From: Rachycentron canadum
Lineage: Eukaryota > Chordata > Actinopteri > Carangiformes > Rachycentridae
Direction: 5' to 3'
Length of the DNA: 64,000 nt
Assembly (NCBI GenBank): GCA_038496675.1
Contig: CM076669.1
Location: forward strand, 16,172,125 to 16,236,124
Shown piece by piece: positions 1-11,165 of this stretch. The notes under the pieces are model-generated. The model had not been told where the DNA came from, made no database searches, and worked only from the letters and a program-made list of their open reading frames with translations. Numbering within the stretch: the stretch's first letter is position 1; every line of letters starts with the position of its first letter. The position numbers and the translations under genes were made by a program.

Positions 1-330
1 ACTGATGGATGTACACAACAGAAGTGAAATGATGGGCAGAGGGTTTAGTATCATAATGGTATTAACAATGAGTTTTATAGTTTTACTGAGATACTGCAGC
101 CTCTCAACTCCAGTTACAGGACTGAAGAGTTTTAGCTGAAATCTGAAAACTTCAAGAGGTCAGAGATGCAGTGAGACGGGCCATATATTAACTTCACTGT
201 TTTATTAGTGTTGATATATACACTAAAATAATATACCCATATATTTATGGTTTTAAGAACCAAAAAGCTTTACATCTCTCAGTCATCTCTGCAGCTCTAG
301 TAACAACAGATGTGTGGAGTCACTCTCACA

Positions 331-864
331 CCTGAAGTGTCTCCTCATTAAGGGCGAGGATGTTAATACACCGGCAAGCTTTGGGACACTCACCTTTTTT
401 TGATGGAAGCAGGGAATTCATTGATACCTGAAATATTTCAGAGAAGATAAAGAAATTGAATGATCATAAACAGCACTGACTGAGATGTGGGTCACTGGGC
501 ACTGTGACTCTCAGTACATTCATGACTGAGCTCGTAAAAGCAAAGTTATTAACTGAATAAATAAAACCTCACTCCCATGTCTAACTGCTTTTCTTTTTTT
601 CTTTGTCATCTGAATCAGATCCATATTATCACAGATCTTGAAATTATCAAGAAAAAAAAAAAACTATCTCTTCTCAGGTACACATGTTCATTCCAAAAAA
701 CACTTTGTTATTGTCTGCATGAAAACAGTCAAATGTGTTTGAGATGAACTAGTTTATGATTTATGATGAAATACATCATATTTCATCAGTCCCAGACTCA
801 AAGTGACGCTGCACTCTGGGAGTGTGGTGTTCAGGTGTTGGGACCGGATTGGACTTGAACCTCA
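331..864. other. Unassigned sequence inside the broken MITE
   Basis: This stretch is AT-rich with no exon-like open frame. It replaces the central part of the family-1 element seen in other copies. I recognise no repeat in it. Confidence 0.4.
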
Positions 865-1146
865 GAACCTCATGCTGGACTTGGGGGTGTGGCTGAGGGC
901 GGTGACTGCTTTGTTGTGACATCACAAAGTCCCAGAAGTCCCAACAGCTGGTTTTAAGGCTCAGTTTCTGAAGACAGACTGTGAGCATTTCTCTGTGGAC
1001 TGAGACCTTTGATACTTTCAACAAACAACAACAACTCTAAATAAAACAGACAGATTGCTTCAGTTACAGAGCCAAATCTCATTTGTACTCTCTCCCACTA
1101 GTTAGCAGACAGGCACTGCTTCGATTCTAGCCCACAATTTTAATAA

Positions 1147-1379
1147 AAGTTCACTGGCGATGAAATTATAGATCTGTTATTCACCGATTGTGATTCTGAA
1201 GGAGAACGTCTGCCTTCAGGAGATGACGATCAGTCCTGTAATAACCTTGATAGTGACGGCGCATCAAAAGTTTGAGGATCATACTCAGTCTTTTTCTCAT
1301 TTACATTTTATCTCTAACCTCTTTCAAGCTGCAGCCTTTTGAAATGTTGATGTCAAAATCCAGTGTTTCAGAGGGTTAA
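1147..1379 (+). pseudogene. piggyBac-like transposon remnant (transposase N-terminal fragment plus right end)
   Basis: An open stretch at about 1147-1275 encodes an acidic peptide beginning KFTGDEIIDLLFTDCDSEGE and then rich in D and S, ending at a TGA. That resembles the acidic N-terminal region of piggyBac-family transposases. About 100 bp further on, TGTTTCAGAGGG is followed directly by TTAA (1376-1379), which fits a piggyBac right terminal repeat plus its TTAA target. The catalytic domain and a left terminal repeat are missing, so this is an internally deleted, dead copy. The site falls at a TTAA present in other family-1 MITE copies. The family call rests on the ends and the peptide style only. 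Confidence 0.45.
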
Positions 1380-1613
1380 TATAGAACCTAGGCCTGATTT
1401 CTAACCACATGGAGGTCGACCTTTAACCTTCAGATGTGTCTGATAGGTGTCAGTTACTCCTCAATAGATAACAGCACACATTAAAAACAAGCTACACAGG
1501 AGACGTTTGGCTGTTCAATCAATACAGTGTCAGTTCTGATTTTAATGTGTCGTGTTCCTCAGAAATGCCACAAAATCCTCCTGAGTACGCTGGGGACACT
1601 TCGCACCTGTGGG

Positions 1614-1632
1614 ACTACAAGTCCCACAATCC
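1614..1632 (+). promoter_or_regulatory. ZNF143/Staf-like binding motif, promoter of asb13a copy 1
   Basis: ACTACAAGTCCCACAATCC closely resembles the ZNF143/THAP11 (SBS) consensus, roughly ACTACAATTCCCAGMATGC. It lies 146 bp before the start codon at 1760, in a CpG-richer stretch (about 1590-1950) with no clear TATA box, which is typical of housekeeping-type promoters. Binding is inferred from the motif. Confidence 0.6.
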
Positions 1633-1759
1633 TCTGCTGCCGCCCCCATTCTTGCACACTTGCAACAGCGTGTCCTATGGCTACATCTAGTGTGCGTAGC
1701 TGTGAGTCCTGAGCCTCGGCCGGGGCCCAGCACCTGTGGCGTGCCGAAGGCGGCGAACC

Positions 1760-4700
1760 ATGGAGGTGACAGCCGCCCGCCGGTCGTTTCTCTGTGATAT
1801 CGGTGAGCCGTTACAGCAACAGCTAACAGCGGCTAATGTTAGCATTAGCTCCCTGTAGTCAGCGCGTCCCGCTCGTGTTTCTGTCGCACCTGTTCATCTT
1901 CACGCGGCAGTAACGTGAGCCATGACCGTGACAGAGGAACCTGCAGTGTTCTGGGTTAATACAGTCATTCTGTATGTCGAGCAGCAGGCTACATCAGCCA
2001 CACGTTAGCCTGAGTAATAAAGACGTGTTTTATCTCCAGGAAATAAAAAGGATCAGCTGTGTTCATATGCATATGATACATCCAGAAAAACTGATGGAAC
2101 ACTGGTGCCAAATGTTAACTTCATCATTTGGAATGTTTACATGTTGAAACTCAATATTAAGAGATCATAAATAATTCTATCTATCAATATAGCACTTAAT
2201 AAATAAAAAATCAGAGATTGCAAAGGGCTTTACACAGAAAATAAACACAAGTAGACAAATGACTTGACTAAAAAATAAGAACACAAATCAGCCATATGAA
2301 ATATTTAAAAGAGATTATTGAAAAGCCTTCATCTAAAACCATGTGTTTGTAGATGTGATTTAAGTTCCTGTCTGCGGTTGGAGATTGGAAACCATATATA
2401 ATAGTGAGGAAATAACAGCAGGGAGTTTTTTTAAGCTACATAAAAAGCTGCTTTGTAAAAAAACTTGAGCTATTATTTACATAAACTGAACAAAGCGTGG
2501 GTTGTATCCCTGTATGTGGGAATGTACTCTTTGTGCGTTACTGTGTGCATAAGGTTTCTGGGCCGACCGGACTGCTCTGCATGAGGCAGCGTCGCATGGC
2601 AGGGTCCTGCAGCTGAAACAGCTGATAGACAGTGGAGCCTCGGTCAACATGGTGACAGTGGACAACATCACTCCACTGCATGAGGCCTGCATTCAGGCTC
2701 ATCCCAAGTGTGTACAGCTGCTGCTGGAGGCTGGAGCCCAGGTGAGATAAACCTCCATGGTCTTATGCCCCAGTCTACGGGGCAAACCCGACATATACAA
2801 CATAAAATGCTCAAAGTTTCTGGGAGACTTTATCACAAGCGCTGGTGATGCAATCTAATTCAGAATAGATACTGTCTCTGTGGGATTTGTGAAGCAAACT
2901 ACAGGCTCCATTTCTAAAATGGATTTGAGTCAATACATACTATAACGGCCTGATAAAACCTGAACATTATTTAGATTGTACAGGTGTTAGTGGTTGTATC
3001 TCTACACACCTTTTTACTGTGATAGTTCCTGGGAGCTTTTCTCTGGTTTCTCCAGGTGGATGTTCGCACCATCCACGGCAGCACCCCTCTCTGTAACGCC
3101 TGTGCCTCTGGCAGCCTGGAATGTGCCAAGCTGCTGCTAGAGCATGGAGCCAAAGTTAACCCGTCCCTCACAGCTCTCACTGCTTCGCCGCTCCATGAGG
3201 CCTGCATACGAGGTAATAACTACGCGCATGAGAGAGGGCTCCAGCAGTCATATCACCTCTTCACTCTGAGTGACTCTTTACTTTCCTCTCAGGTAATGTT
3301 GACGTTGTGAGGTTGATGATAGCCAGTGGTGCCCAACTGGAGGCGTATGATGTCCACTTTGGTCCTCCACTCCACATCACATGTGCTAAAGAACACATGG
3401 ACTGTGTCAGGGAGCTTCTGATTGCAGGTCAGAATTACCCACATTTACCCCCCTGTCCTGTAATCTACCTCATTCAGTTCTACCTATGTTAATTATTTCC
3501 TACATTTCCACAACACCCACAACAACTCACAGAGCAAAGGCCTGCTGCAGGCTTCCTGATGCACCAGATGAAAATGGCCCCAGTTCGCACTTGATGAATT
3601 AGCTCAGTAAACATTTTCCTCATGAGTTTACAGTCTGGTGACGTCACGTTGGGTCAGTTCCAGTTAGAATTATGTGGGTTTTATTATTTATTTATTTTTA
3701 TTTTCACTGAAAAAAATAATGATGTGATTTTGGTTGTGTACTAAATAATCATGTTCTTTTATGTCTGGAGAATGTGATTTTTAGGATGTCTGCAGCACCC
3801 CAATGCTTCATTTATGGACTGTTTTGACATAGTTTAATTTTCATTAAAAATATTCCATCATCGAAATATTGCTTCTGTGATTTGGCACTTTCAATAATAT
3901 TTAATTTAATTGTCTAGCTCTAGTTCAAATCCAGTGTTATGACTAATAATAATAAGAATAAGAAGATTGCAAATTGCAACATACATACATAAAAATCTTT
4001 CTGTCTACACAATTGACTAAGGTAAACCAAATGAGCATCTTTTTTCAGCAGTATTAGAAGGCTGTTGTCTTCAGCTGTTTACCTGTCGTTGCAGAAGAAT
4101 GGGATATTGATCAAGGTTTTTAATATGGTTGTTTCCTCAATTTTGATATGTTTGAAAAATTCACACAATTTGACTGTGTGGCAGCATTGCATTCTGGTCT
4201 ATTAGGGTGTAGAAATTAGTCTTTGTGCTTCTTTTATTATACATTTCTGACTGTATTGTTATTGAACATTACTGCAGACTGACCTTTGCTCTAATAACAA
4301 AACTATGGCAAAGTCCATGTTTGGTGGCTGCTAAAGGAAACATGCAGGTTTATTTTTTCAGCTGTGATAACAATGTATGAGGCTGTATTTTACCAAATCT
4401 GACAGATAAATTCAGCTGTAATGAGTCCACTAATGTATAAAAAATATATCTCTTCCTGCAGGTGCCAACGTGAATTCAGTGAAGTTCCATGAAACAGCTC
4501 TGCACCATGCAGCACGAGCCCACATGGTGGACATGATTGAGCTGCTGGTGGAGTTTGGAGCCAACGTGTACGCTAGTGACAACCTGGGCAGAAAACCCCT
4601 GGACTACACGAAACCTGGGTCTCCCTCTCACGCCTGCCTCGAGTTTTATGAAAGTAAATTCGTCCACTGCTTCTGAGTCATGACCAGAACAGGCAGATAG

Positions 4701-4937
4701 CTGTTAGAAGTCCTTTTTTTCTCTAACCTCTGTATCACTGCTTCTGAAAACCTCTTCTTGTCCACAGGTAACCCTCTGAGCCTGCAGCAGCTCTGTAGAA
4801 TCACTGTGAGGATGATGCTGGGTACCAGGGCCTCAGAGGTCATAGGTCAGCTCAACATATCTCGCCGCATCCACAGCTACCTCCAGCACTGTGACCATCC
4901 CACGTCACCACAGAGGGACACGTCAATGAGAGACTGA
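1760..4937 (+). CDS. asb13a: Ankyrin repeat and SOCS box protein 13-like, tandem copy 1 (six exons, 294 aa)
   Basis: Likely substrate receptor of a Cullin-5/Elongin B-C/RBX2 ubiquitin ligase; in mammals ASB13 is reported to target SNAI2. Exons: 1760-1802, 2554-2741, 3056-3212, 3293-3427, 4462-4653, 4768-4937. All introns are GT/AG and the frame stays open, giving 294 codons plus TGA. The ATG sits in a good context (ACCATGG) and the N-terminus (MEVTAARRSFLCDIG) aligns with mammalian ASB13. Six ankyrin repeats cover about residues 18-215, with repeat cores such as TALHEAA, TPLHEAC, TPLCNAC and SPLHEAC. A partial seventh is followed by the SOCS box from about residue 250 (BC-box SLQQLCRITV). The Cullin-5 box position reads LNIS, lacking the usual proline. 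The C-terminus is about 14 residues longer than in copy 2. Mammalian ASB13 is about 278 aa. Which zebrafish duplicate (a.1 or a.2) it matches is not decided. Confidence 0.93.
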
Positions 4938-5077
4938 TGGTGGTGATCGGCGACATAACTACTTATATTTTAAAATATATCAGATAATATGTCATGTGAC
5001 CTGGGAGTGACGTCATCATTTGCGTCTAAAATAATGCCCATGTCTTGTATTGTGATATAACTACATGTATAATGTTG

Positions 5078-5083
5078 AATAAA
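5078..5083 (+). terminator. Polyadenylation signal of asb13a copy 1
   Basis: AATAAA lies 141 nt after the stop codon. More AATAAA-like runs follow in an A-rich tract at 5116-5138, immediately before the copy 2 promoter, so either could be used. Confidence 0.6.
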
Positions 5084-5136
5084 TACTGGTTACATTTGTC
5101 ACAGAGGGTGGTGTAAAAAAAATAAATAAATAAAAA

Positions 5137-5175
5137 ATACAGTTCCCAGCATGCACTTCGACTCCCAGGTATGCC
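5137..5175 (+). promoter_or_regulatory. ZNF143/Staf-like binding motif, promoter of asb13a copy 2
   Basis: TACAGTTCCCAGCATGC is close to the core of the ZNF143/THAP11 consensus. A weaker second match (GACTCCCAGGTATGCC) follows immediately. The block ends 117 bp before the copy 2 ATG, and the first match lies at about the same distance from its ATG as the copy 1 motif does. CpG-rich sequence continues to about 5500. Confidence 0.65.
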
Positions 5176-5291
5176 ATTCGGCTGCTGCCGCTGCTGCATG
5201 TAAACATCAGGACACGGCTGTTTACAAACACCTCGTGCTTCGCTGTTTGTGAGATAACGGCGCCAATTCGTCGCGGATAAAGAGGCGGAGG

Positions 5292-8200
5292 ATGGAGGTC
5301 GAAAATACTCCGCCGTATTTCTTCGGAGACATCGGTGAGTAAGATAGAAACAACCTGGCCGGTCGGACTGACGCTTTCCCCCCAATTTGACCCGGTTCGA
5401 CAGCGGGGAGCTAACGCGCTGTCCCCGGTGTGTTGTGTTCACGGCACCGTGGACATTATAATCTGCAGTTAGCCTCATGCTAATGTTAGCGTGCTGTAAC
5501 TTCAGTGTGTCTCCGTCTTTCCTTTAATGTGAGATGACTCCAACTGAAAATACAGGCTCCTGTCGTGTTGTTCTATGAGACGTACTGTTGACACCACTAT
5601 CCTCGGCATTGTTTGTGTTAATGTTTATACAGTTTACGCACGTGACATATATATTGAATTTATATGTAAACGGGACAAACGTGAGAATGCTTTTGTTTTT
5701 GCTTCCATTTTTCATCAGTTGAAATAAAATGTCCAAGACTAAACTCAAACTCATTGCCTAAAAGAGACACTGCTTAAATGTCTCTTCCAAATAAAGCAGC
5801 GTCCTCTTCTCGTGGCAGCGCAGTGAACGTGCTGTGGTCAGCATCTCAGGCCAGTGGAGCTCAGCGGAGGATTCAAACATGAACCAGGTCTGAGAGACAG
5901 GCCCTTCAGACAGTGTCCTTCAGTATACTTAGAGGATAAAAACATGTATATGAACATTATATACTAAACCTGAGAGTAATTGAAACTAATTCATATACTG
6001 ACATATATGTCGAGCCAATATATATATGTACGTTTATGTATTGATACTTGTATCATAGGCAAAAGTTCCATAAATATATATCCATCCTAAAACCTGTCAG
6101 TCTGTTTATATTATATACACGAGGGGCCAAAGGTCTGAGACCACTTTCCCAGAAAAGGAAGATAGATATGTTTGAAATGAACAAGAAAGACATAAACATA
6201 TAGAAAGTTGTATATGAATGTTTTGATAAACTTACACATATGAAAATATATTGTTGGTATATTATACCTTATCAATCATATTGATATTTTTAATATATGT
6301 ACCTATACTATATATGTTATAAATATCATATATCCAGAGGATGTATATATGTGATAATAATCTGTGACCTGCTCTAATTTGATCCACTCATTACTCATCT
6401 TCAAGTAACACAACATGCAGCCAGTGTTCACCTGTTAAACAACACAGGCAATCAACAAGTAGCATTGTTACAGAGGGACAGATACTGTCAGAACTAAGGG
6501 AAAGTGTCAGAGGTCAAATAGTTATTATTATTATTATTATAGTAATGAGGGCCTTAACAGAGTTAGATCACGCTGACTACACCATCAGTAAATCAAGCTT
6601 AGTTAACCTGAGACATAGAAAAGCAACTTAAGCACAGATACAGAAGTATCCAAATAAAAAACACGAGTCCAAAAGAAGACTGAGTTGTCGTGGACTCGAG
6701 AACGAGGAGCGGTTTCTAAACCACTTCTCAGGAGGGAAACAAGGCTAAAATCTTAAGGGTTGACTGAGAAACACCAGAATTTCACACTTCACATTTCCTG
6801 ATGAATCCATGTTTGGGATTTATGGAAGTAACAAAGAGTGTGTATGCAAAGACATCAGTAGAGATAACATATTTAGTGGGGTTTCTGTGCAGTGCCTGAC
6901 CTGTTCTCCTGCAGGCTGCTGGTCAGAGAGAACAGAGGTTCACAAGGCGGCCTCTCTCGGCCAGGCCTCCCAGCTGCAGCACCTCATTCAGAGTGGAGCG
7001 TCAGTCAATGTCGTGGCAGTGGACTCCATCACACCACTGCATGAGGCCTGCATCCGTGGACAGGCCCAGTGTGTCCAGCTGCTGCTGGATGCTGGAGCTC
7101 AGGTAAAGCAGAGCGGCTGACAGGTGGACAAAGGAAAGACATAGAAGAGAATTTATTTGACTTTATTTGAATTGAGAAGTTGAAGAGAGAAAATATGAAT
7201 TTGTGTAAGGAGGTTTCTGTACTTTTATGTATATGATCCTATGTTCCTTGATGCATCTCAGGTGGATGCGAGGAATGTCGACGGCAGTACGCCGCTGTGT
7301 GACGCCTGTTCCGCTGGTAGTTTGGAGTGTGTGAGGCTGTTGCTGAAGCACGGTGCCAAGGCCAACCCTGCCCTCACCTCCCGTACAGCCTCCCCTCTCC
7401 ATGAGGCCTGCATGGGGGGTGAGTGTTTCGCCCAATTTTCAATGACAAATGTTGATTATTATGAGACAAAGGTGTATGACACAACTCTCTCTGTTTGTAA
7501 TTCAGGTAACGCAGACTGTGTGGAGCTCCTGATTACAATGGGTGCTTGTCTTGAGGCCTACGACCTTTACTATGGGACGCCGCTGCTTGTGGCTTGTGTT
7601 AATGAACACATAGACTGTGTTAAAGTGCTGCTCAATGCAGGTAAGTGTAGGCACAAACTACGCGACATTAGATTTGTGTGTGTTTGTGTGTTTTTAATTC
7701 CTATTCTTGTGCGACTGATATCTGACAGATGAGCTGGCCTGTAATAATATACTAATACTCTCAGCTGACACTGAGTGACCTAGCACCAAGTTAACACTAA
7801 GCAGTGACCTCAGGCTGAAAAATGAAACACCTAAGTGTCAAAACCTGCAGTTCCTCTAATGACCACTAGTGTCTGGCTCCAACAGTGTGTCACTCCCCAT
7901 AGACTCCCATGTTAACTTTATAGCAGCTATAAACATATTTTCAGCCTGGTAGAAAAATGTTTCAGTCTCTATAGATAATTTCCTCCTTCATGACAACTGT
8001 AGGGGGTGAATTTTAATATATATCACCTGTTTGCATTTTATTAGGGCTTAAAGGTTTGCATAATTGAGGGTGTGGCCTCTTTGCATGACAGGTTCATGCT
8101 TCCACTAACTGCCATGGACCAAAATCTCAGGTCGACAAAGTTCACCAGCATCAGGCACTGACAAGATGGCAACAGCGGGGCAGCTCGCACTGAACTTCAC

Positions 8201-10086
8201 AACTCTTCATAAACCCGTGAATGACGTCACAGAGGCAGCGCCCATCGTTCTTTACAGTCCATGGTTACCATGTGGTGTTTTGCCATGCTCATTTTTAATT
8301 GAGCATTTCCTACCTCACTAGCTTCATTTTTACTTCAGTACCCTGTGAAAATGTTTGGCAAAGCTGTGTTATAATTGTGTTATAATAATAGCTGCAAGCA
8401 TGGACAACTGAAGGAAAACTGAAGGTCTTACAGAAGGTCTGACATGTAACATTTGACCATCACCAAACTTTACAGTGACATGATTTGAGTTGAGTTTGTT
8501 ATTATATACATGTTATTGCACACAAGTGAAAATGATTACTATTGCTTTTTTTGTTTTGATCAGAACAATATAGAATACGAGCAGCTTTGTCCTCCCAGAG
8601 GTGACATTAATGCCCTTTTCCCTTTAGGTGCTAAAGTGAACGCCACCAGGCTGCATGAAACTCCGTTGCACCACGCGGCTAAAAACATGCGAGTGGAGAT
8701 GATAGAGACGCTGGTGGAGTTCGGGGCCAACATCTACGCCAGAGATCAGCACAACAAGAGGCCTGTGGACTACACCACGCCAGGCTCTCCCTCTGCAGCC
8801 TACCTGCAGTTTTACGAGAGTAAGTTATTCACACAAGTCTCTGCAGCGTGTGAAACAGTCACTTTGATGAGAATGTTGGCGGAGCAGCCTTTGGACCAAT
8901 CCAACAGTGCAGTGTCAGTGTTGCAGCAGCAGATGGCAGGCAAGAATCATTTTTCTGTTCCAGGAGTCTCAGGTCAATGTTGCCTGTCTTTTACATGATG
9001 CACAGTGATTAGCCTCTACATAAGAAGGTGGTGATTTATACTTCTTATTTCCAGTAACAGAACTTTGTATAGAAAGTGGAGCACAGACTTTTAATACAAT
9101 AATAAATAATAATAATTTATTTTCATGTTTCTCATGGAAAGACATGAAACATGAACAGAAACACTTGTTAAAATGTTTATGTAAGATAAATTATTAAAAT
9201 AAGTTTCAATGGATTACCTAGAAGAACTAATAACAGCATTTAAAGGACGTCCTGAGCAGCGTGTGTGGAGTGAAGTGCTAAATTTCTGAGATGGTTAAAG
9301 GCTGAGGTGAATAAGTTTCACTGACAAAGGCTGCATCCTCAATTTTCCTACAGCTGTTGATGGGAAGGTTTAATATACCAGCAGTAGATGAGCTCTGTGT
9401 TCTTGGAAGTTTATAGTTAATCAGGGAGTCACTAATATAGATTGGTCATCACCCACTAAAGGCTTTTGTATGTAAGGATCTTAAACTCAATTCTAATCTA
9501 AGACTGGACTGACGTGCTCCCTCCTGTGTCTCAGTAAAAAGTGCATCACAGTAATCAGGGTGACATAAAATGAAGGCACGATTCAGTCTTCAATAAATCA
9601 GAAAGCATCTTTTTATAAAAGACTGAACTCGAGCTGTTTCTAAGGTGGTGTAGAGATGCTTGTGTCACCTTGTTGATGTGTGACTGAATGTAAGATAACA
9701 CTGAGACTTTGAACCTCAGCTTTAATACAGGGAGTTAATTCTCCCAGATTATTGAACATCATTTCTTTTTTTGTTTTGTGGGCCAACTAGTAGGATTTCA
9801 GTTTTATTTTTAGAATTTATTCATTATTTTTTTATTGAAGACAAAAAGTTTAAAATACTTTCAAAATTCCATATTTATTATTAAAAAAATGTTAATCAAT
9901 GACAATGATGCTGTTCTATCATGGTGAATTACATCTAACCCTTGTTTTCTGCCTGTAGACGCTCCCATGAGTCTGCAGCAACTCAGCAGGTTGGCAGTGA
10001 GGAAGAAGCTGGGCACCAGAGCTCTGAAGGTCATAGGTCAACTGGACATACCAAAACTCATTATCAGCTACCTCTGCTATCAGTGA
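5292..10086 (+). CDS. asb13a: Ankyrin repeat and SOCS box protein 13-like, tandem copy 2 (six exons, 280 aa)
   Basis: Second ASB13-type receptor gene. Exons: 5292-5334, 6915-7102, 7262-7418, 7506-7640, 8628-8819, 9959-10086. Exons 1-5 have the same lengths as copy 1, and intron phases 1, 0, 1, 1, 1 are identical. Splice sites are all GT/AG, most with good pyrimidine tracts. The product has 280 residues, near mammalian ASB13 (about 278). Six ankyrin repeats (cores TEVHKAA, TPLHEAC, TPLCDAC, SPLHEAC, TPLLVAC, TPLHHAA) are followed by a partial seventh and a SOCS box from about residue 250. The BC-box reads SLQQLSRLAV, with serine where the consensus cysteine should be. The Cullin-5 box position keeps its proline (LDIP). 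Introns 4 and 5 contain fish interspersed repeats. I see no AATAAA within 1 kb after the stop, so the 3' end is unplaced. Confidence 0.93.
6115..6250. repeat. Possible Tc1-type terminal repeat remnant in intron 1 of copy 2
   Basis: ACGAGGGGCCAAAGGTCTGA followed by GACCACTTT resembles the terminal repeats of some Tc1-like elements. No partner end or transposase is seen; the rest of the intron (5880-6400) is AT-rich with many TATA runs. Confidence 0.3.
6519..6540. repeat. (ATT)n short tandem repeat
   Basis: Short run of ATT units in intron 1 of asb13a copy 2. Confidence 0.7.
7850..8275. repeat. Fish interspersed repeat in intron 4 of copy 2
   Basis: Contains phrases typical of a widespread fish MITE-like repeat: CTCTAATGACCACTAGTGTC, CCCATAGACTCCCATG, a GGGTGTGGCCTCTTTGCATG block, and TTCTTTACAGTCCATGG at the right end. 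Related in style to the elements at 27380-27740 and 63270-63475. Class uncertain. Confidence 0.55.
9470..9800. repeat. Fish retroelement-like repeat in intron 5 of copy 2
   Basis: The stretch with TTTTGTATGTAAGGATCTTA, GGACTGACGTGCTCCCTCCT and CAGTAATCAGGGTGACATAA resembles a common non-coding teleost retroelement-type repeat. It is degraded and carries no open frame. A partial relative may be at 29705-29820. Confidence 0.45.
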
Positions 10087-11165
10087 GAGCTCACCTGGAT
10101 GAGTCAAAGAGAGGCTGGAAATCCGCAGACCTGCTGCACCGCTCAGACCTCTCAGATATAACAGTACACATAAAGGTTAGTGACGAGCACAGCGTCATCA
10201 CATTTTCAAAACCCTACTTTCTTTCAAGACTTGAGAACTCTACATTACTCACCAAAATACATTATGTTTCAAACTAACATGTTGAATGCATTTCCTTCTC
10301 TGTAAAGCCACATCACATGCTCGCATCAATTTTCACTGGCTAGGGGTCTCTTCCCTGCTCTGACTACAAGAGGTCAGAAACTCCACGATACAGGCACCTT
10401 AAGGGATCTAACATATATATCAATGTAAAAAAGTGCAGTTTTGCTGGCTGATACTAGCTGGTTATTATATTAATGCTACAAGAGTTGCTGCTTGTGAGCT
10501 TTTCAGTTGTGTAAAAATAGTGACTGTGATGGAAAGAGCTGACACTGGTAATGTTAGTAGCCTAGCACTGAATATGAGCTGCCACATGAAAGTCAGTGGA
10601 AGCTAATCAGCTCACAGTACGGGGGTGTCTCAACAAAACACCTCATATCAATAGATACAAGTTTTGGAACCACTGCAGTGATTGGCTGATCAGAAAGATT
10701 TGGGGGCACTGGGGAACAACGTTTGTGCCATAGAAGAAGAAAACTGATGTGGCTTGTGTGACGTCCAAAAACATTCTGTCAAAGATTCTTTCTTGTCTGA
10801 TTCGACAACTTCTGTCCTGCAGATGTCATTAAGTTATAAAATACAGACAGCAATGGCTGGTAGGGGTCTGCTGTGTAATATGCCATGTTTTCTTTTCCAA
10901 ATCGTGGCAGAAAGTTATAGACACATAACCTGTGTCCCAATGCAGGGGCCTCATCCTTCTGATGAGTCTATGAAGCTGTGGCCAACCTGAAATGAAGCAG
11001 CCTGGCTCATAGCAGAGTTTCACTTTGCATCACCAGCTTTATCCACCTTTACCATTGTGTCGCAAAGCGCCCCTCTTGTTGCCTAGCAACCTTTACCATA
11101 CGTGACCTAAGGTTTTAAGGCCCTTGGTTTTAACAGTTGATCTGAATGGAGCTGGAACCTCAATA

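Larger units (their letters stand above)
235..1440 (-). repeat. MITE family 1 copy, broken by insertions
   Basis: Pieces of the family-1 element, in reverse orientation, lie at about 235-330, 865-1022 and 1380-1440. They match the fuller copies at 30430-30895 and 54751-55275, for example the stretch reading CTTGGGGGTGTGGCTGAGG and the piece with GACCTTTGATACTTT. About 530 bp of unrecognised sequence (331-864) replaces the middle, and a piggyBac-like remnant splits the right part. Confidence 0.7.

Noticed and set aside
1527..1797. Overlapping short frames around the copy 1 promoter
   Set aside because: All are in GC-rich promoter DNA, on both strands and in several phases; the ASB13 start at 1760 explains the region.
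2160..2380. Possible retroelement fragment in intron 1 of copy 1 (GCAAAGGGCTTTACACAGAA)
   Set aside because: Only one short phrase resembles a known fish repeat; too little to call.
5026..5478. 150-codon reverse open frame between the two asb13a copies
   Set aside because: It runs antisense across the 3' end of copy 1 and the promoter, exon 1 and start of intron 1 of copy 2; its length follows from CpG-rich DNA and the residues resemble no family.
10087..10900. A further exon of asb13a copy 2 downstream of the TGA
   Set aside because: The SOCS box is complete and the length matches the family; no additional domain is expected.
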